Shown here: positions 30,623 to 42,400 of the stretch, one piece after another
Position numbering within the stretch: position 1 is the stretch's first letter
How the letters are laid out: each line of letters starts with the position of its first letter
NCBI GenBank assembly: GCA_907163375.1
Contig: CAJQUW010008698.1
Coordinates: 186,001 to 250,000 of the forward strand
DNA: 64,000 nt
Reading direction: 5' to 3'
Origin: Prostheceraeus crozeri
Lineage: Eukaryota > Platyhelminthes > Polycladida > Euryleptidae
The notes under the pieces: generated by a model
What the model saw: only the letters and a program-made list of their open reading frames with translations
The model's database searches: none
What the model was told of the DNA's origin: nothing
Made by a program: the position numbers and the translations under genes

Positions 30623-31617
30623 CCAGGCGGTCCGACCCACTCACTCGAGTCTCACACTCTGTCGTTGCAGAGGGGGGGGGGGGAGTCAGCGAACATGTTG
30701 GGAACCAACCTGGCCGGCACACCACGACACTGTCGTTCCAGAGGGGGGGGGGGACTCAGACCCGAAGGACCACGGCGGCCGACCACGACACTCTGCCGTT
30801 CCAGAGGGGGGGGGGGGGCGCCGGTCGAGTGTTTGTCATTTGCTTACTACTATCACCGATTTGTTTCTTTGATCTACTAGCAGGCCTACATGTATTTTCA
30901 CAATCCACATTCACATACTTTGTGTTTGATAAGCGTGTGACTTCGTGCTCGCGAACTAGGTAGCCATTTCCGAAGAAATAAACTTCTGTAATCAACATGA
31001 CTTCACACAAGAGAGCTCGATTGAAACAGCAGACACCCCACTTTATGACAACATCACCGCTCTGCTGGATGAGGGCAAATGTGCAGATGCCGTCTTCCTA
31101 GATTTCTGCCGAGGATTAGATAGTGTACCTCACCACTGATCTCCATCGGCTCCTTTGTCTCGCCATTGTCGCACATTCCGACAACGGTATGCCGGTCCAT
31201 TCCTTGGCGTGGTTACTCCACCGGTTCTTTTGTCTACTTCTTGTTCTCTAGCCATCGATTCGTCTTATGATGTGAGTACTGATATTCCTTTCCCTGATCA
31301 CGTGGCCAACATGCTGCAGCTTCCGTTGTTGAACGATCATTATCAACTCCCGCCGAGTCCCCAAATCCCGAAATATTGAAGTTCGGAGTTGGGTCTACTT
31401 AAGCTTAATTTGTTTCCTATCTATGTTAATAAAGATCTTTTATATAGGCTCACAATGAGTATCAACGACAAGCTAGGTGACCAAAGAGTGAAGTCATGCT
31501 AGAATGAGGGACGACCCTCGGAAGAAGAGTAGAGACTTGTCGTGTCAGTACAGCAGGGATAACAATTAACAACAATGAAATTAAATAAACGATAGATCAA
31601 ATTGCCATGCAAAAGAT

Positions 31618-31692
31618 GTGCGGCTGGTAGGATTCGAACCTACGACCAATGTTAACTAGACCTGTGCTCTAACCAACTGAGCTACGAGCCAC
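31618..31692 (-). tRNA. tRNA-like sequence (anticodon AGU by position), probably a derived repeat
   Basis: The minus strand has A-box TAGCTCAGTTGG, B-box GGTTCGAATCC, good D and T arms and a loop CTAGTTA that would give anticodon AGU (Thr). The acceptor stem pairs poorly, the anticodon stem is imperfect, and a diverged copy follows 305 bp away, so a tRNA-derived repeat or pseudogene is more likely than a working tRNA. Confidence 0.5.
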
Positions 31693-31921
31693 TTACGCGA
31701 CTCTGTCAATTGGCAGGATCAAACCCTCACCACCACACATCAGTTGTCAAGGCAATAATAATCAATGAATAAATAACACGTCACAATTGTGACCGCCGAC
31801 ATTAAGGCAAGTAGCGGGGATCGATTGTCCACCAAAGCATCTTAAACCATGTCGTGATCGTGAATGCAATTAACAACAATGAAATTAAATAAACGATAGA
31901 TCAAATTGCCATGCAAAAGAT

Positions 31922-31996
31922 GTGCGGCTGGTAGGATTCGCACCTACGATCAAGGTTAACTAGACCTGTGCTCTAGCCAACTGAGCTACGAGCCAC
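31922..31996 (-). tRNA. second tRNA-like copy
   Basis: It is part of a roughly 160-bp direct repeat (31566-31727 and 31868-32027). Its B-box is mutated to GGTGCGAATCC, while its anticodon stem pairs better than that of the first copy. Confidence 0.45.
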
Positions 31997-32939
31997 TTAC
32001 GTGACTCTGTCAATTGGCAAGATCAAAGGAAGATGGCTCAACTGTGAAGTTGAAGATCGCAAGACCTCATGGAACGATTGATGGAATTGGCTATTGGTAC
32101 AATGGATCTATGTGTTTCCTACTCCTGTTCATTGGACACGTACGGGAATCCAGACGGACCCTCGGTGTTATTTGTGTGGCATGCATGCCAATCTTCGCCA
32201 CATCCTCTCTGATTGTCAGGTGGCACTGTGGAGAGGATGAAAGCGATTGTGGAAGCAGTCTCGGATGCTGTGATGCCTACCAGGTATATAACGGGAATTG
32301 ACTTTGTGCCGAGCGGCAAAACAAAAGAGACGAAGGTCTCCGCGTGTCTCGATTTGCTCCGCGGAAATGGGAGGTTCGAGTGGACAGGCAGGGGTCAGAT
32401 GAATTTTCCCCATCTGACCAACAGCCCGATCTAGTGTTGATCAACGCGGTAGGCAGGAGAATGATTACGGGCGAACTAGCCGCTCGATGGGAAGAGAACG
32501 CTGAGCATTTCCAAGAGAGGAAAGCTTCCAAATGTGAAGAACTTGCTGAGGGGATTTAGAAACAAGGGTTGAAATCTGAGCATATGTCCTTTGAAGTGGG
32601 ATGCCGCTGTTTCGTTGCTGTAGCGGTGAAGAAAGTTCTTGTGACGGCCGGTGTAAAAATCGTGAAAATCACTGTCGAGAAGTTGAGTACAAAGGCGGAA
32701 CAAGGTAGCAGCTTTGTGTTGAGGACCTGGGCGCAACTAGCTGTTCGGATCCACCATCTTGAGAGATACTGAGCTTATTGGGTCGAAATCTCGGTGACAG
32801 ATGGCGCTCAGCTAATGACTCAGTTACTTTTGGGTGCAGCACATAAAAAATGTATAGGTACATCATGAGCATCAACGACAAACTAATCCCACACAAGGAA
32901 GGCACACTGCTAAAATGAGGTTGCATAATTGAAGAATTG

Positions 32940-33270
32940 AGAAGCAAGAATAATCGACAATTATTTTCTGAAACAATCACTCCCTCTCTTAAATCACTTT
33001 ATTTCTATTATGAAATGTCTTGAGCTATCCTTCATGAAGATTGGGAACCATTATGAGAAATTGGGAGCACTCCCATAGTGCACTGGCAAGAAATATATTG
33101 CAAAATAGTATGCTTGTAAACCCCACACGTACTTCTTTGACCAAAGGTGGACAATATGATCAGTAACTCCAAAGTCTAATTTTTTGTGAGCATGGCGGGG
33201 TTAAATGAATTGATTTTTTTTATAAATTTAGCTTAAGGGCCTTTCTTCCGTATTAAACTAAGTCATAAAT
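32940..33270. repeat. diverged direct repeat, copy 1
   Basis: It shares AGGAATAATCGACAA-like, TTACTTCTATTATGAAATG-like and GCTTAAGGGCC words with 34090-34340, in the same order. Confidence 0.55.
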
Positions 33271-33445
33271 ATAAACGCTCAGTCACTGAACGAATAGAGA
33301 TGCGCCTGCACTCTGGCCATCTGTCACTCTAATCATTCAGTGAAGTATTTTGCCCCCCATCCCCCCCCAATCACCCTTGTACGAGCGACCCGCCGATCTT
33401 CAATGCACCGATTCATATGCTTAAAAAAGCGGCGGAGGTGGTAGG

Positions 33446-36400
33446 CTAAGAACTCGCCATCGTATTGACTGCAAAATTAAATTATGACCCTCACTATATT
33501 AGCAAAATGTTTTTTTTTTTCTCATCATTGACTGGAAAAAATATACATTAATCATTAAACCAAACATTGCAGATAAACGATAAATTTAACGCGTATCACC
33601 TAATGCAAAGAAATGGACATTTTCAAATGAGAAAATAGATATTCCAATTGAGAAAGTGTCATTTTTCCACTAGTTTAGACAGTATAAAAAATAACTACTA
33701 GCTGGTACAAGTAGAATTTAACAAATACTCACCGTGATTTGGCAAAACAGAGCAAAATCTATATTTCTCAATGTCGACAAACTGTGTCAACCATGAATGT
33801 ACTCGTATCATTGCCACGTCTGCCCGCTTCGCAGGATCTGTGGTCAACATGATAGAAAGTAACTGAAAAAGTATAGATATTAGATATTAGCGAAGATATC
33901 AACCATGACGCGAATCATGCTTACATCGAGTAGTTTAGGAGAAATTTTGAATGGAGGCTTCAGGACACCATGAATTGTCTCTTCGTGATCGTAGAAAGGA
34001 TTTTCTCCAAACATCAGAGTGTAAAGAGTGATACCCATGGACCAAACATCTGCCTCAGGACCTCGATATCTATAGAGGATAAAGCGACAAAATAAGAAAC
34101 AGGAATAATCGACAACAACCACAAACTCTGTTGAGTCATTTTACTTCTATTATGAAATGCTTTAAACTGTCACTTATGAAAAAATTCTGAATAGTCCAAG
34201 TGTTTATTGACAGTAGCATGCTTACAAACTCCAAGCATGTTTCGATCAGTAGCTCCGAAATCTATATTTTGCGGCCATGGTGGAGTACAATGAATGATTT
34301 TTTCATAAATTTGGCTTAAGGGCCCTTCTTCTGCACAAAACTAAGTAATGAATATAAAGAATCAAAAACAAGGGAAACACTGACACAAAGATAATTTTGA
34401 TTCTTTGATTTCTTACTTCGTTTTGTGCGGAAGAAGGGCCTTTAGGCCAAATATATGAAAATATCAATCAGTAACTCCATAATAATACTGACTATTGCTC
34501 AAAGAAGCACTCATCGGAGCTAATAAGCATACCAGCTTTTCCGTACAATTTCTAACAATAAACAATATACATATTTCAAAGTATTTCTTTATCCCTTAAT
34601 TTCCGTTTAGGATCTATGGATTTACAATTAACAATCTTTGGATTTCATAAGGTAGTCACTGCAGTTTCAACAAACTGTGTAAGTGCACGAAAATATGCTA
34701 AACCAAACTCATAACTAATAAACTTCAGATGAGGTATACATGTATAGGCCTGAGGCATTCTGATGAGACCCAGATTTGATATGCCAATTGTGTGACTAAT
34801 ATCTTTCATTGCATATTGAAAATTGAAAGCATTCGATAAACAGAAATATTGCGGAAACAACAATGTTCAAGAATGAGTATCTGTGATAATTCCAGGACAC
34901 AACAAGACCGTGGGAACCATGAAAACTTTACTGCTCTTGCCTCAAGCATTTCTATAGGTAGCAAAAATGTCAAAATTTAAGGAATCGCCCAAATCTATCT
35001 GTAAGATTGATTTTAAATCTATTTAATGATTCCTGATAGGCCTAATTGCATCTTATCGAATCAGGTATCTCTCACTGCTGACTTACTCATTGCCCAGTAA
35101 AATTTCCGGGCTGCAGAATTCCAGGGTTCCACAGAAAACTCGGAATTTCTTTCCAGGTATCAATTTTGCTGCCGCTCCAAAGTCGATCAATTTGATGCAG
35201 AATTTGTCGTTCAAGATAATATTTTCGTCTTTGATATCGCGATGAACTAATGAGAAGCGATGAAGATAATGCACAGCACTAACCAGTTGACGAAAGATGT
35301 AGCTCACTAACGGTTCATCTAGCCGCGGAGAGCGATCGATAAATTCAAACAAGTCCATTCCGTCTCCATGCTTCGGCATCACCATATGCCAGAAGTCACG
35401 TCCTTCATGACATGCGATCACTTTCACGATGTTGGGATGATCGAGACTCATCAGAAGGGCTGCCTCCCTTGGAATCTGACGCCCTGGAGTAGTAGGATCT
35501 TCGGCAAACTGGCTTGGAGAGTCACCTAGTTTTGACTTTCGTATATGCTTCACGACGACTTCAGTTCGAGTTTTCCTACACCTCGCTAAACGTACAAATC
35601 CGAAGGCGCCTTTCCCGATGATGACCAAAGGCTCATAATCTCTTTCTAATGGGTCCATTATGCTGTCCACACCGGCATTCACTACAGCCACGTCATCATC
35701 GTTCTCTGGGTACTCTATGATGGACTCCGCTGGGCGCATTCTCAGTTGTGGGGACTGCTGTGTAGATCGTGGCAACGGAGAAAAAGTGGAAGCGTTAAAA
35801 CCCGAGCGAGAAGCCACTGAGAAGTAGGACCAGGAGCGATCCGCAGGATGGCCACGAGCGGCGTCGCCTAGGACAGAGAAGAGTACAAAGTTAAGAAAGC
35901 AAAAAACACAAGGACAATAAAAATAACAAGTAGTCATTGGAAATTCATGTTTTTAAGCCGCTTTCATTAAGATATCAAACCTTTGATGAAATAGAAGAAC
36001 TGCTGACGACGACAACTCACCTCGACTTAAATCTACGCGTTCTTCATATCAAACATTTTTCTTAGCTTTAGAATTTATGACTTGCTTGTTGCATCAGCTG
36101 CATTTTCTAAGAAAACAGACTGCGATCATTTGCCCGCTATCATTTAAACTAAAACAGATGATATTTGAAATAAGTATTTCATAACTAATAATGATAGTCT
36201 GTGATCGTCAGTACAAAAGTGAAACACAATGAGTGACTAAGAATCATGATGCGTTGTAAAATTTCTAAGAGAAATTTGATATAATTTACACTTCCCCATC
36301 GGTAGCTTTATTCGGGTTCTGCGATGTTTTCATAGCTGTGTGTGTTGAAGAGCGGTCATTATTCGAAAGTATGGAATCAGTTATTTATGAATGAAATAGA

Positions 36401-39400
36401 GATGAAACTATCGAAAAAGTTAAATGCTGCGAACATCCTCTCTTTAAATGCTACACCAGTGCTGTTTTTGCTTATACTTGTTCACCACAAGATTCGGACA
36501 ACACAGCACTGAGAGCCCAGATATGGGTTGTGTCAGATTACGGTACATGATTTGAGACTGCAATGATGGCGTAACCGAATAACATCTAAGATAGAAAAAT
36601 ATTACATGAAAATTTAGTCATTTAAGCCGATTTCATCAGTTCTTGATTTTCCATTATCCTTGATTCATGCATAGTAAGAGATCCTTCGTGAAGAAGTCTG
36701 CCACTGTCCATCGATAATCTTAAATGTCCCAACTAAACAACAAACACAGCAACAGCCTGTGCGAAAGACACGGCAAGCTGTGAGTCTACATGTATGTCCC
36801 TACATTTACATCCCTTTCTAATAGTCAAGCGAATTCTCACCTGCAGAGGCCAGCATGTCGCTGTAAACAGAGGCCGTTGGCTGATACATCCCTCCAGGAT
36901 CCCTACTCGCTTCTCGAGACCAAAACGGACTTGAGGTGGAGAGGGAGAACGCTGGGGCGAATGTTTGACGCTCTGGGTTTCGTGATACCCACACCACTGT
37001 CAACGTATCACCCGATTCTTTGTCCAACAAGTCGACGTTCCGTACAGCGTAGATGAGCTCAAGAATGGAACCATCTCTGTGTCGACCTCTACCTTGGAAG
37101 CAGCCCTCCCGCACGACTGGACTGGTGGACAATGAATGGATCGGAGCACGAGGTGGCAAACCATCATGGCAATCTGGAGTGATCGCTTTCACCTGTAAAG
37201 GAAAATAATCGTGGAAAATAAATGCATTAACAATATTCAAATGTTAATAAATTTAATTTTGTGGAGAAATTTGGCTGATGTTTGCGCATCTGTACCGTGT
37301 TGATTCGAGCAAAATTTTGAGAAGCAATTATGAAAATTGCATGACTTACAACGAATGTTTTGAAAATGTTGATGATATCCAAAGTCAAGGAGAAAGAGTA
37401 CCTTTAAGAATAAATTCGAACTTTCAAATTTGAGATATTAGATACTGTCATTAGAGTCAGAAGAAGGTTGAAATATTGAATGCATTTGATGAGAAAGTTT
37501 GAAACTATGCGAAGTCTAGCGACATTCGTCCAATAACTGACATCGGGAACAACTGCCAAAAAGCAAAGTACGAACTTCCCAGCCTGAATGCGATCTATGT
37601 AAAATGAGTGCTTCAACATCGACCTGTGATTGGATCCTTAAGGACCTTTTCAGTGTACGCTCTTTCATAGACATCAATTAATCACCCTCTAATCGGTAAA
37701 GGGCACGCATTCCCTCCGCGGGAGTGGCCATACGGTGATGAGTGACGTCTCAATTTCTTTCAGTGCCTCCACCTCGTCATTCTTCACGCTCCAATCATCT
37801 TCTCTCGGGTCTTCCACTCATATCTTCTCCATTAATCTTGTTTCTTTGAGTGAACCTTTACATGGGGCTCATGTTATGTCCAAACCATCGTAGTCATTCT
37901 CGTCCTAAAGAATTCCGCCACACTCAACTCTCGACAAAATTATTTTCGATCCTGATTGACAACCCTTTCGTACAATCAAGCTCTCGGAGCTTGTGCCATA
38001 CAGCACATATTTGTATAGCTACCGCAGCACATGAACCACCACCTTTAGAGAACGTGTCTTCCACATAGCAAGACTATTTCACTGACATGAGACTGTGGCC
38101 ATCGAGTTTGACATTTCTCAGTGTTACAGCTCCTCTGGCCGGCGCAGACTCCGCATGCAATCTGACCATCTTCTCTTGATTCCAGAAAATCGCTTGTGCA
38201 CACGCCTTCCACAGGTCTTGCATTTGATAGAATTCACTCAATCTTTACCACACTATGCGCAAGGATAAACTCTCTCAAAAGTTCACCTTTAACAGATAAT
38301 TGCACATGTGTCCATTAACATAGATGGAAATGTATCCCTCCTTTGTCTCACGTTGATGAAATTACATTGTGTAAAAATTGCATCGTCGCTTGAAGCTACA
38401 CAAATTTGAAAGAATACAGATAATAATATAAAGTGCAGCTTTGCCTTTCATTTAGTTGATCATCAACGATTACGATGTTAGAAATTACGACGGTTTCGAA
38501 TAGTTTCGAGAAGAATCCTTTTCACCACAATCAGGTGTTTCATCTTTTGACGCTCCTCTCTTTGATTTTCCCTCACACTGATGACATCAACGTAGTTAAC
38601 ACACGAATTTGAATTAACATTTTTTATTGGGACACGACAATTTCGAGCAACAATGATAGGCGGACCAATCTTGCTAACCAAAACCAGATGTTCATTGTTT
38701 AAACTACTACTTTTGACATGTTGATAAGTAAATAGTATTTGCTCTATTGCTTGTTTTGGTTGGAGATTTTAACTGATTTCATTGACTAGGGCAATCACTC
38801 TTGTCGTTGTCGAGGCGGAATGCATTCTCAAAGAATATTAAGTGCTATGAAAGCAATTAAGAGGCTAACCAAAAGAAACTTTGTTCTGCTTTCCTTAACA
38901 ACGGAAATGTGTTCTCATTAAATTATTTTTTCATGACACTCAAGATCCTTTGTCTCAAGAAAATGTCGACAGCAGATGCGATCATTGGAGCAAATTATAA
39001 TTGCAAAACATTGGCTTTTCTAACCAACTATGACTGGATATGAATTTAAGTGCGCACATTAGCACCTAAATATCAGTTGGTGAAAATAACATGCACCTGA
39101 TGAGAGTATAGAGATATATGAAGCTACGACTTCACACGGGAGCAAATTCTTCTTTATGACTTTGTAGCTATTTTATCTCCCTCTGCATAAAATGTTGCAA
39201 GTTAAAAATCTTTGGAAATGTTTCTCTGATTAATACATTTATATGCTGCTGAAGCTTTTAAGACATGTGTTAATTTACATGTGTTACATTTGTCTTCAGG
39301 AGTTCACAAAAAAGTGGATAAGCAATATCTGAGTTAAAAAACATTTGAATTTTATTATGATTATAGATAACTAGAAATGATAGTTATCTGCACATCAACA

Positions 39401-42400
39401 ATTTTGTAGGATTATAGGTTATGTACAAAGTTATGGCGAAAATTCTACAGAAGAGAATTGAAGCAAAGGAGGGGACGATTCTCGATAAAGAACAGGCTGG
39501 CTTTAGAGCCGGTAGAGGCACGACGGACCAAATATTTTCTTTCTCACAATTGACTGAGAGAATGTGGGAGATGGACAGAGACGTGTTCTGTCTGTTCATT
39601 GATTTTGAGAAGGCCTTCGATTCTATTTGGAGACCAGCGATGGAGTCTATACTAGAATGGTACGGCTTTGACAGAGGCATCATTGAAGTCATCCGAATGC
39701 TGAACAACCAGACACGAGCGACAGTCAGAAAGGGGAAGATACCCACGGACGTTTTTCCAACGAGAAGAGGAGTTTTGCAAGGATGTCCCCTCTCACCGCA
39801 TCTCTTTAACATCTTTTTGGAATATGTGATGAAAGAGAGCTTAAAAGAACACGAAGAGGACGGTATTTTCAATGCTGGATAGTGCATAAATAACTGCAGA
39901 TATGCAGATGACATAGTCCTTGTTGCCGATTCCTGTGAGCAACTTCAAGCAGTACGGATAGCATCTACCGAACCTGCTCTAAGTACAAGCTGAAAATCAG
40001 TGTAACAAAAACGAAAGCGATGGTGTTCAGCAGGAGAGAGGAGACAATCCTCATATCATTGGGCACTGATCTGGTGGAGCAGGTTGTCACCTTCAAATAC
40101 CTTGGTGTCCTCTTTTCACAAAATAGAGACACTTGGAAAGCTGTGAGAGAGAGAGTGAGCATGGGGTACGTAGCACTGGGCAAACTCAGCAAACTGTGGA
40201 AAAGCCGGTGCATACCACTGCAACTAAAGTTCAGACTTCTAACCGCCATAGTGATTCCAACAGCGATTTACGGATCGGAAAGCTGGATCCTGAAGAGCAA
40301 AGATAGAGAAAAGCTGAGAGCATTCGAGATGAACTGCCTACGACGAGTGCTGAACATCCGATGGCAAGACAGAGTACCAAACACACGAGTGAGAGAAATG
40401 GCGGTAGGATGGAGAAGTATAGTGAATGTGATCGAAGACCAACAACGAAGATGGTTCGGCCATGTGGAGAGAATGTATGAGAAGAGATGGCCCAAGATGA
40501 TATTGCACGGGAGAGTGCATGGGACACGGCCAAGGGGCCGCCCTCGAATCAACTGGTGGCAGCAGTTTCGATCAGCCAACAGCCATGTCTCAGCACAAGA
40601 AATGCTGCATCAAGCAAGACATCGTGAAAGATGGATATCATTCAGACGTTCAATGTGGGACCCAACCTGACACGCCGTCAGTCGGGACTTAAGTCAAGTT
40701 AGTCAGTAGATGTTGTACCTTACTAATATGATATACACTCTTTAGCAAAATTAATGTTGGATCAATACAAATGTTGAAATATGTAGAAATCAATACAATG
40801 TTGAAACCAGTGTATAGACAAGAGAAAATACTTTCAGAGTAGTATTTGGACTCATCCACAAGGCAATTATGCGCGTAATTGGATACACAATCATAACTAA
40901 TGCTATATTGCCCTATTCATTTGTTAAGAAATGGGTAACACACTTTGGAAGTTGGTAACTGATTTTCATTCAAATTCAGTTCAGAACAATCTAATGCATA
41001 TACATATGCTGTGCACATACTTGTAGATAGTGAGTCTTGGCCTGTTATCTAACGTGCGCATAAATGCAGTACCGTAGTTATCGCTTATCATTACTTGTTC
41101 ATTTATCATTTCATCATCAATGAAAAAAGTCTATTATCATGATGAATCGACAGATTAAAAACAGTGATTTTCTTCAGTGATAAACACAGTGATAAAGACA
41201 GTTGTTTTCGCAAAAACAATAAACGAGCTGAAACAGTGGATCCTGTCAGAAAGGCAAATGCTGCCACAATCTTGACTCATTGATGAAGAGAATGAATGAT
41301 CGCATCTCAGCAAGGATTGCGGGCTAGGCAACGTGCAGTATCGGTTTAAATACGAAGTAATAACTTTTACATGCACAGCATACTTCACATAGTTTCTGAC
41401 ATGAGCTTATTTCTATGTCAGGTTTATTATCGTCAGTCAGGTCATCAGCTCGATGTTATTGGCTACAATGTAATCTACCTGTTGCATAGCTCCATTGCTC
41501 GCTTTTTATTCAACAGAACTTGCTACAATAACTATTTCGCTGTACACAACTTCAGTGTGAATTTCGAATTATACAGTCAATCTGCCTGTTTGTTCCTGTT
41601 AGCCTGAAAATAGCCAGCGATTATTGGCTGAAATTGAATAATGATAAAGAATGTGCATTTACTCTGCCATCATTACTATTCATCGGTTCTTTTCAATCTC
41701 ACCTCAAAATGACACATGGCCAATGCACAATTGATCAAACCGCAACCACTGCCGGGAGTACGGGACAACATGCTACCACAGAGTTCACCAGAAACGTCCA
41801 TTACTTACATTTAGAATACCTAAAAAGGCATATCCGAACAAACTGCGTTGGTACCAGAATTAGCAGTTTGACGTGCATTAGCTGTCTCTTCATTCCTTAA
41901 TATCATAACTTATCATATCTTAACAGATATTAACATATCATAACTTATTTCCTTAAACCATTATTTAAATCCATTCGAATTAACTGTTGAATCAATATCT
42001 CGTCGCTTGGTGTTGATGAGAAGTATATCTCCAGTGCACTGAACATGAGAAATTTACTGAAATGATAAATTTTTCAATTAAAACATCGCTTCTGTCAAAC
42101 TCAACTATTTGTCAAACCCTTCAAAGGTTTAAGAAAAAAATCAACTGACCCGGCACGACCTCAGTGATGTCAGAAATCTATCACAAGGGTCAATACAGAT
42201 TTCCGCTGCGAATTCGGACAGGAAATTATGTGATTTATCACTGTATCTGCTATTTAATGGCGCCAATGGTTGTCAAGTGTCAGAATCAAGATTGCTTCGT
42301 TGCAAGTTTCGTTAATGACCGTAAGAAATCGCCGCAATTGACTGATCTCCACCGTAGTGGAATCCCATCGTCACACACTTGATTTATCATGCATCGGTCC

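Larger units (their letters stand above)
8588..30821. mobile_element. 22.2-kb DNA-polymerase-encoding element with 5-kb terminal inverted repeats
   Basis: The two ends are inverted copies that meet a unique 12-kb centre at 13920 and 25914. The centre holds a family-B DNA polymerase gene (minus strand), a DEDDh exonuclease-like gene, a RING-like ORF and several small ORFs with TATA boxes (plus strand). The outermost shared bases are GCGC followed by a 12-base C-run. No clear target-site duplication is visible; left flank CACAGC and right flank CGGTCG do not match. Polintons, adintoviruses and bidnaviruses combine PolB with inverted repeats, but I find none of their integrase, ATPase, protease or capsid genes. 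Whether this is a transposon, an integrated virus or a linear-plasmid derivative is open. Confidence 0.85.
25914..30821 (-). repeat. right terminal inverted repeat (about 4.9 kb)
   Basis: This is the reverse complement of the left arm. It has four poly-G-headed units where the left arm has five, and an additional G-run unit at the outer tip (about 30750-30821). Confidence 0.9.
31040..32790 (+). pseudogene. degenerate LINE (reverse transcriptase and C-terminal domain)
   Basis: Near 31050-31150 the frame reads a DEGKCADAVFLDF...DSVPH block, the RT motif of non-LTR retrotransposons. At 32210-32790, in several frames, lie DAVMPTRYITGIDFVPSG, PDLVLINA, WEENAEHFQERKASKCEELAE and EVGCRCFVA. These belong to the C-terminal domain found after the RT in many invertebrate LINEs. 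Frameshifts and stops abound. Two tRNA-like repeats interrupt it at 31560-32027. Confidence 0.7.

Noticed and set aside
8588..30821. Ordinary Maverick/Polinton
   Set aside because: Integrase, ATPase, protease and capsid genes were not found, and the TIRs are far longer and more complex than usual.
31618..31692. Functional tRNA-Thr
   Set aside because: The acceptor stem pairs poorly and the sequence is part of a duplicated repeat block.
32014..32980. Several short ORFs taken as separate genes
   Set aside because: Their peptides are pieces of one frameshifted LINE C-terminal domain.
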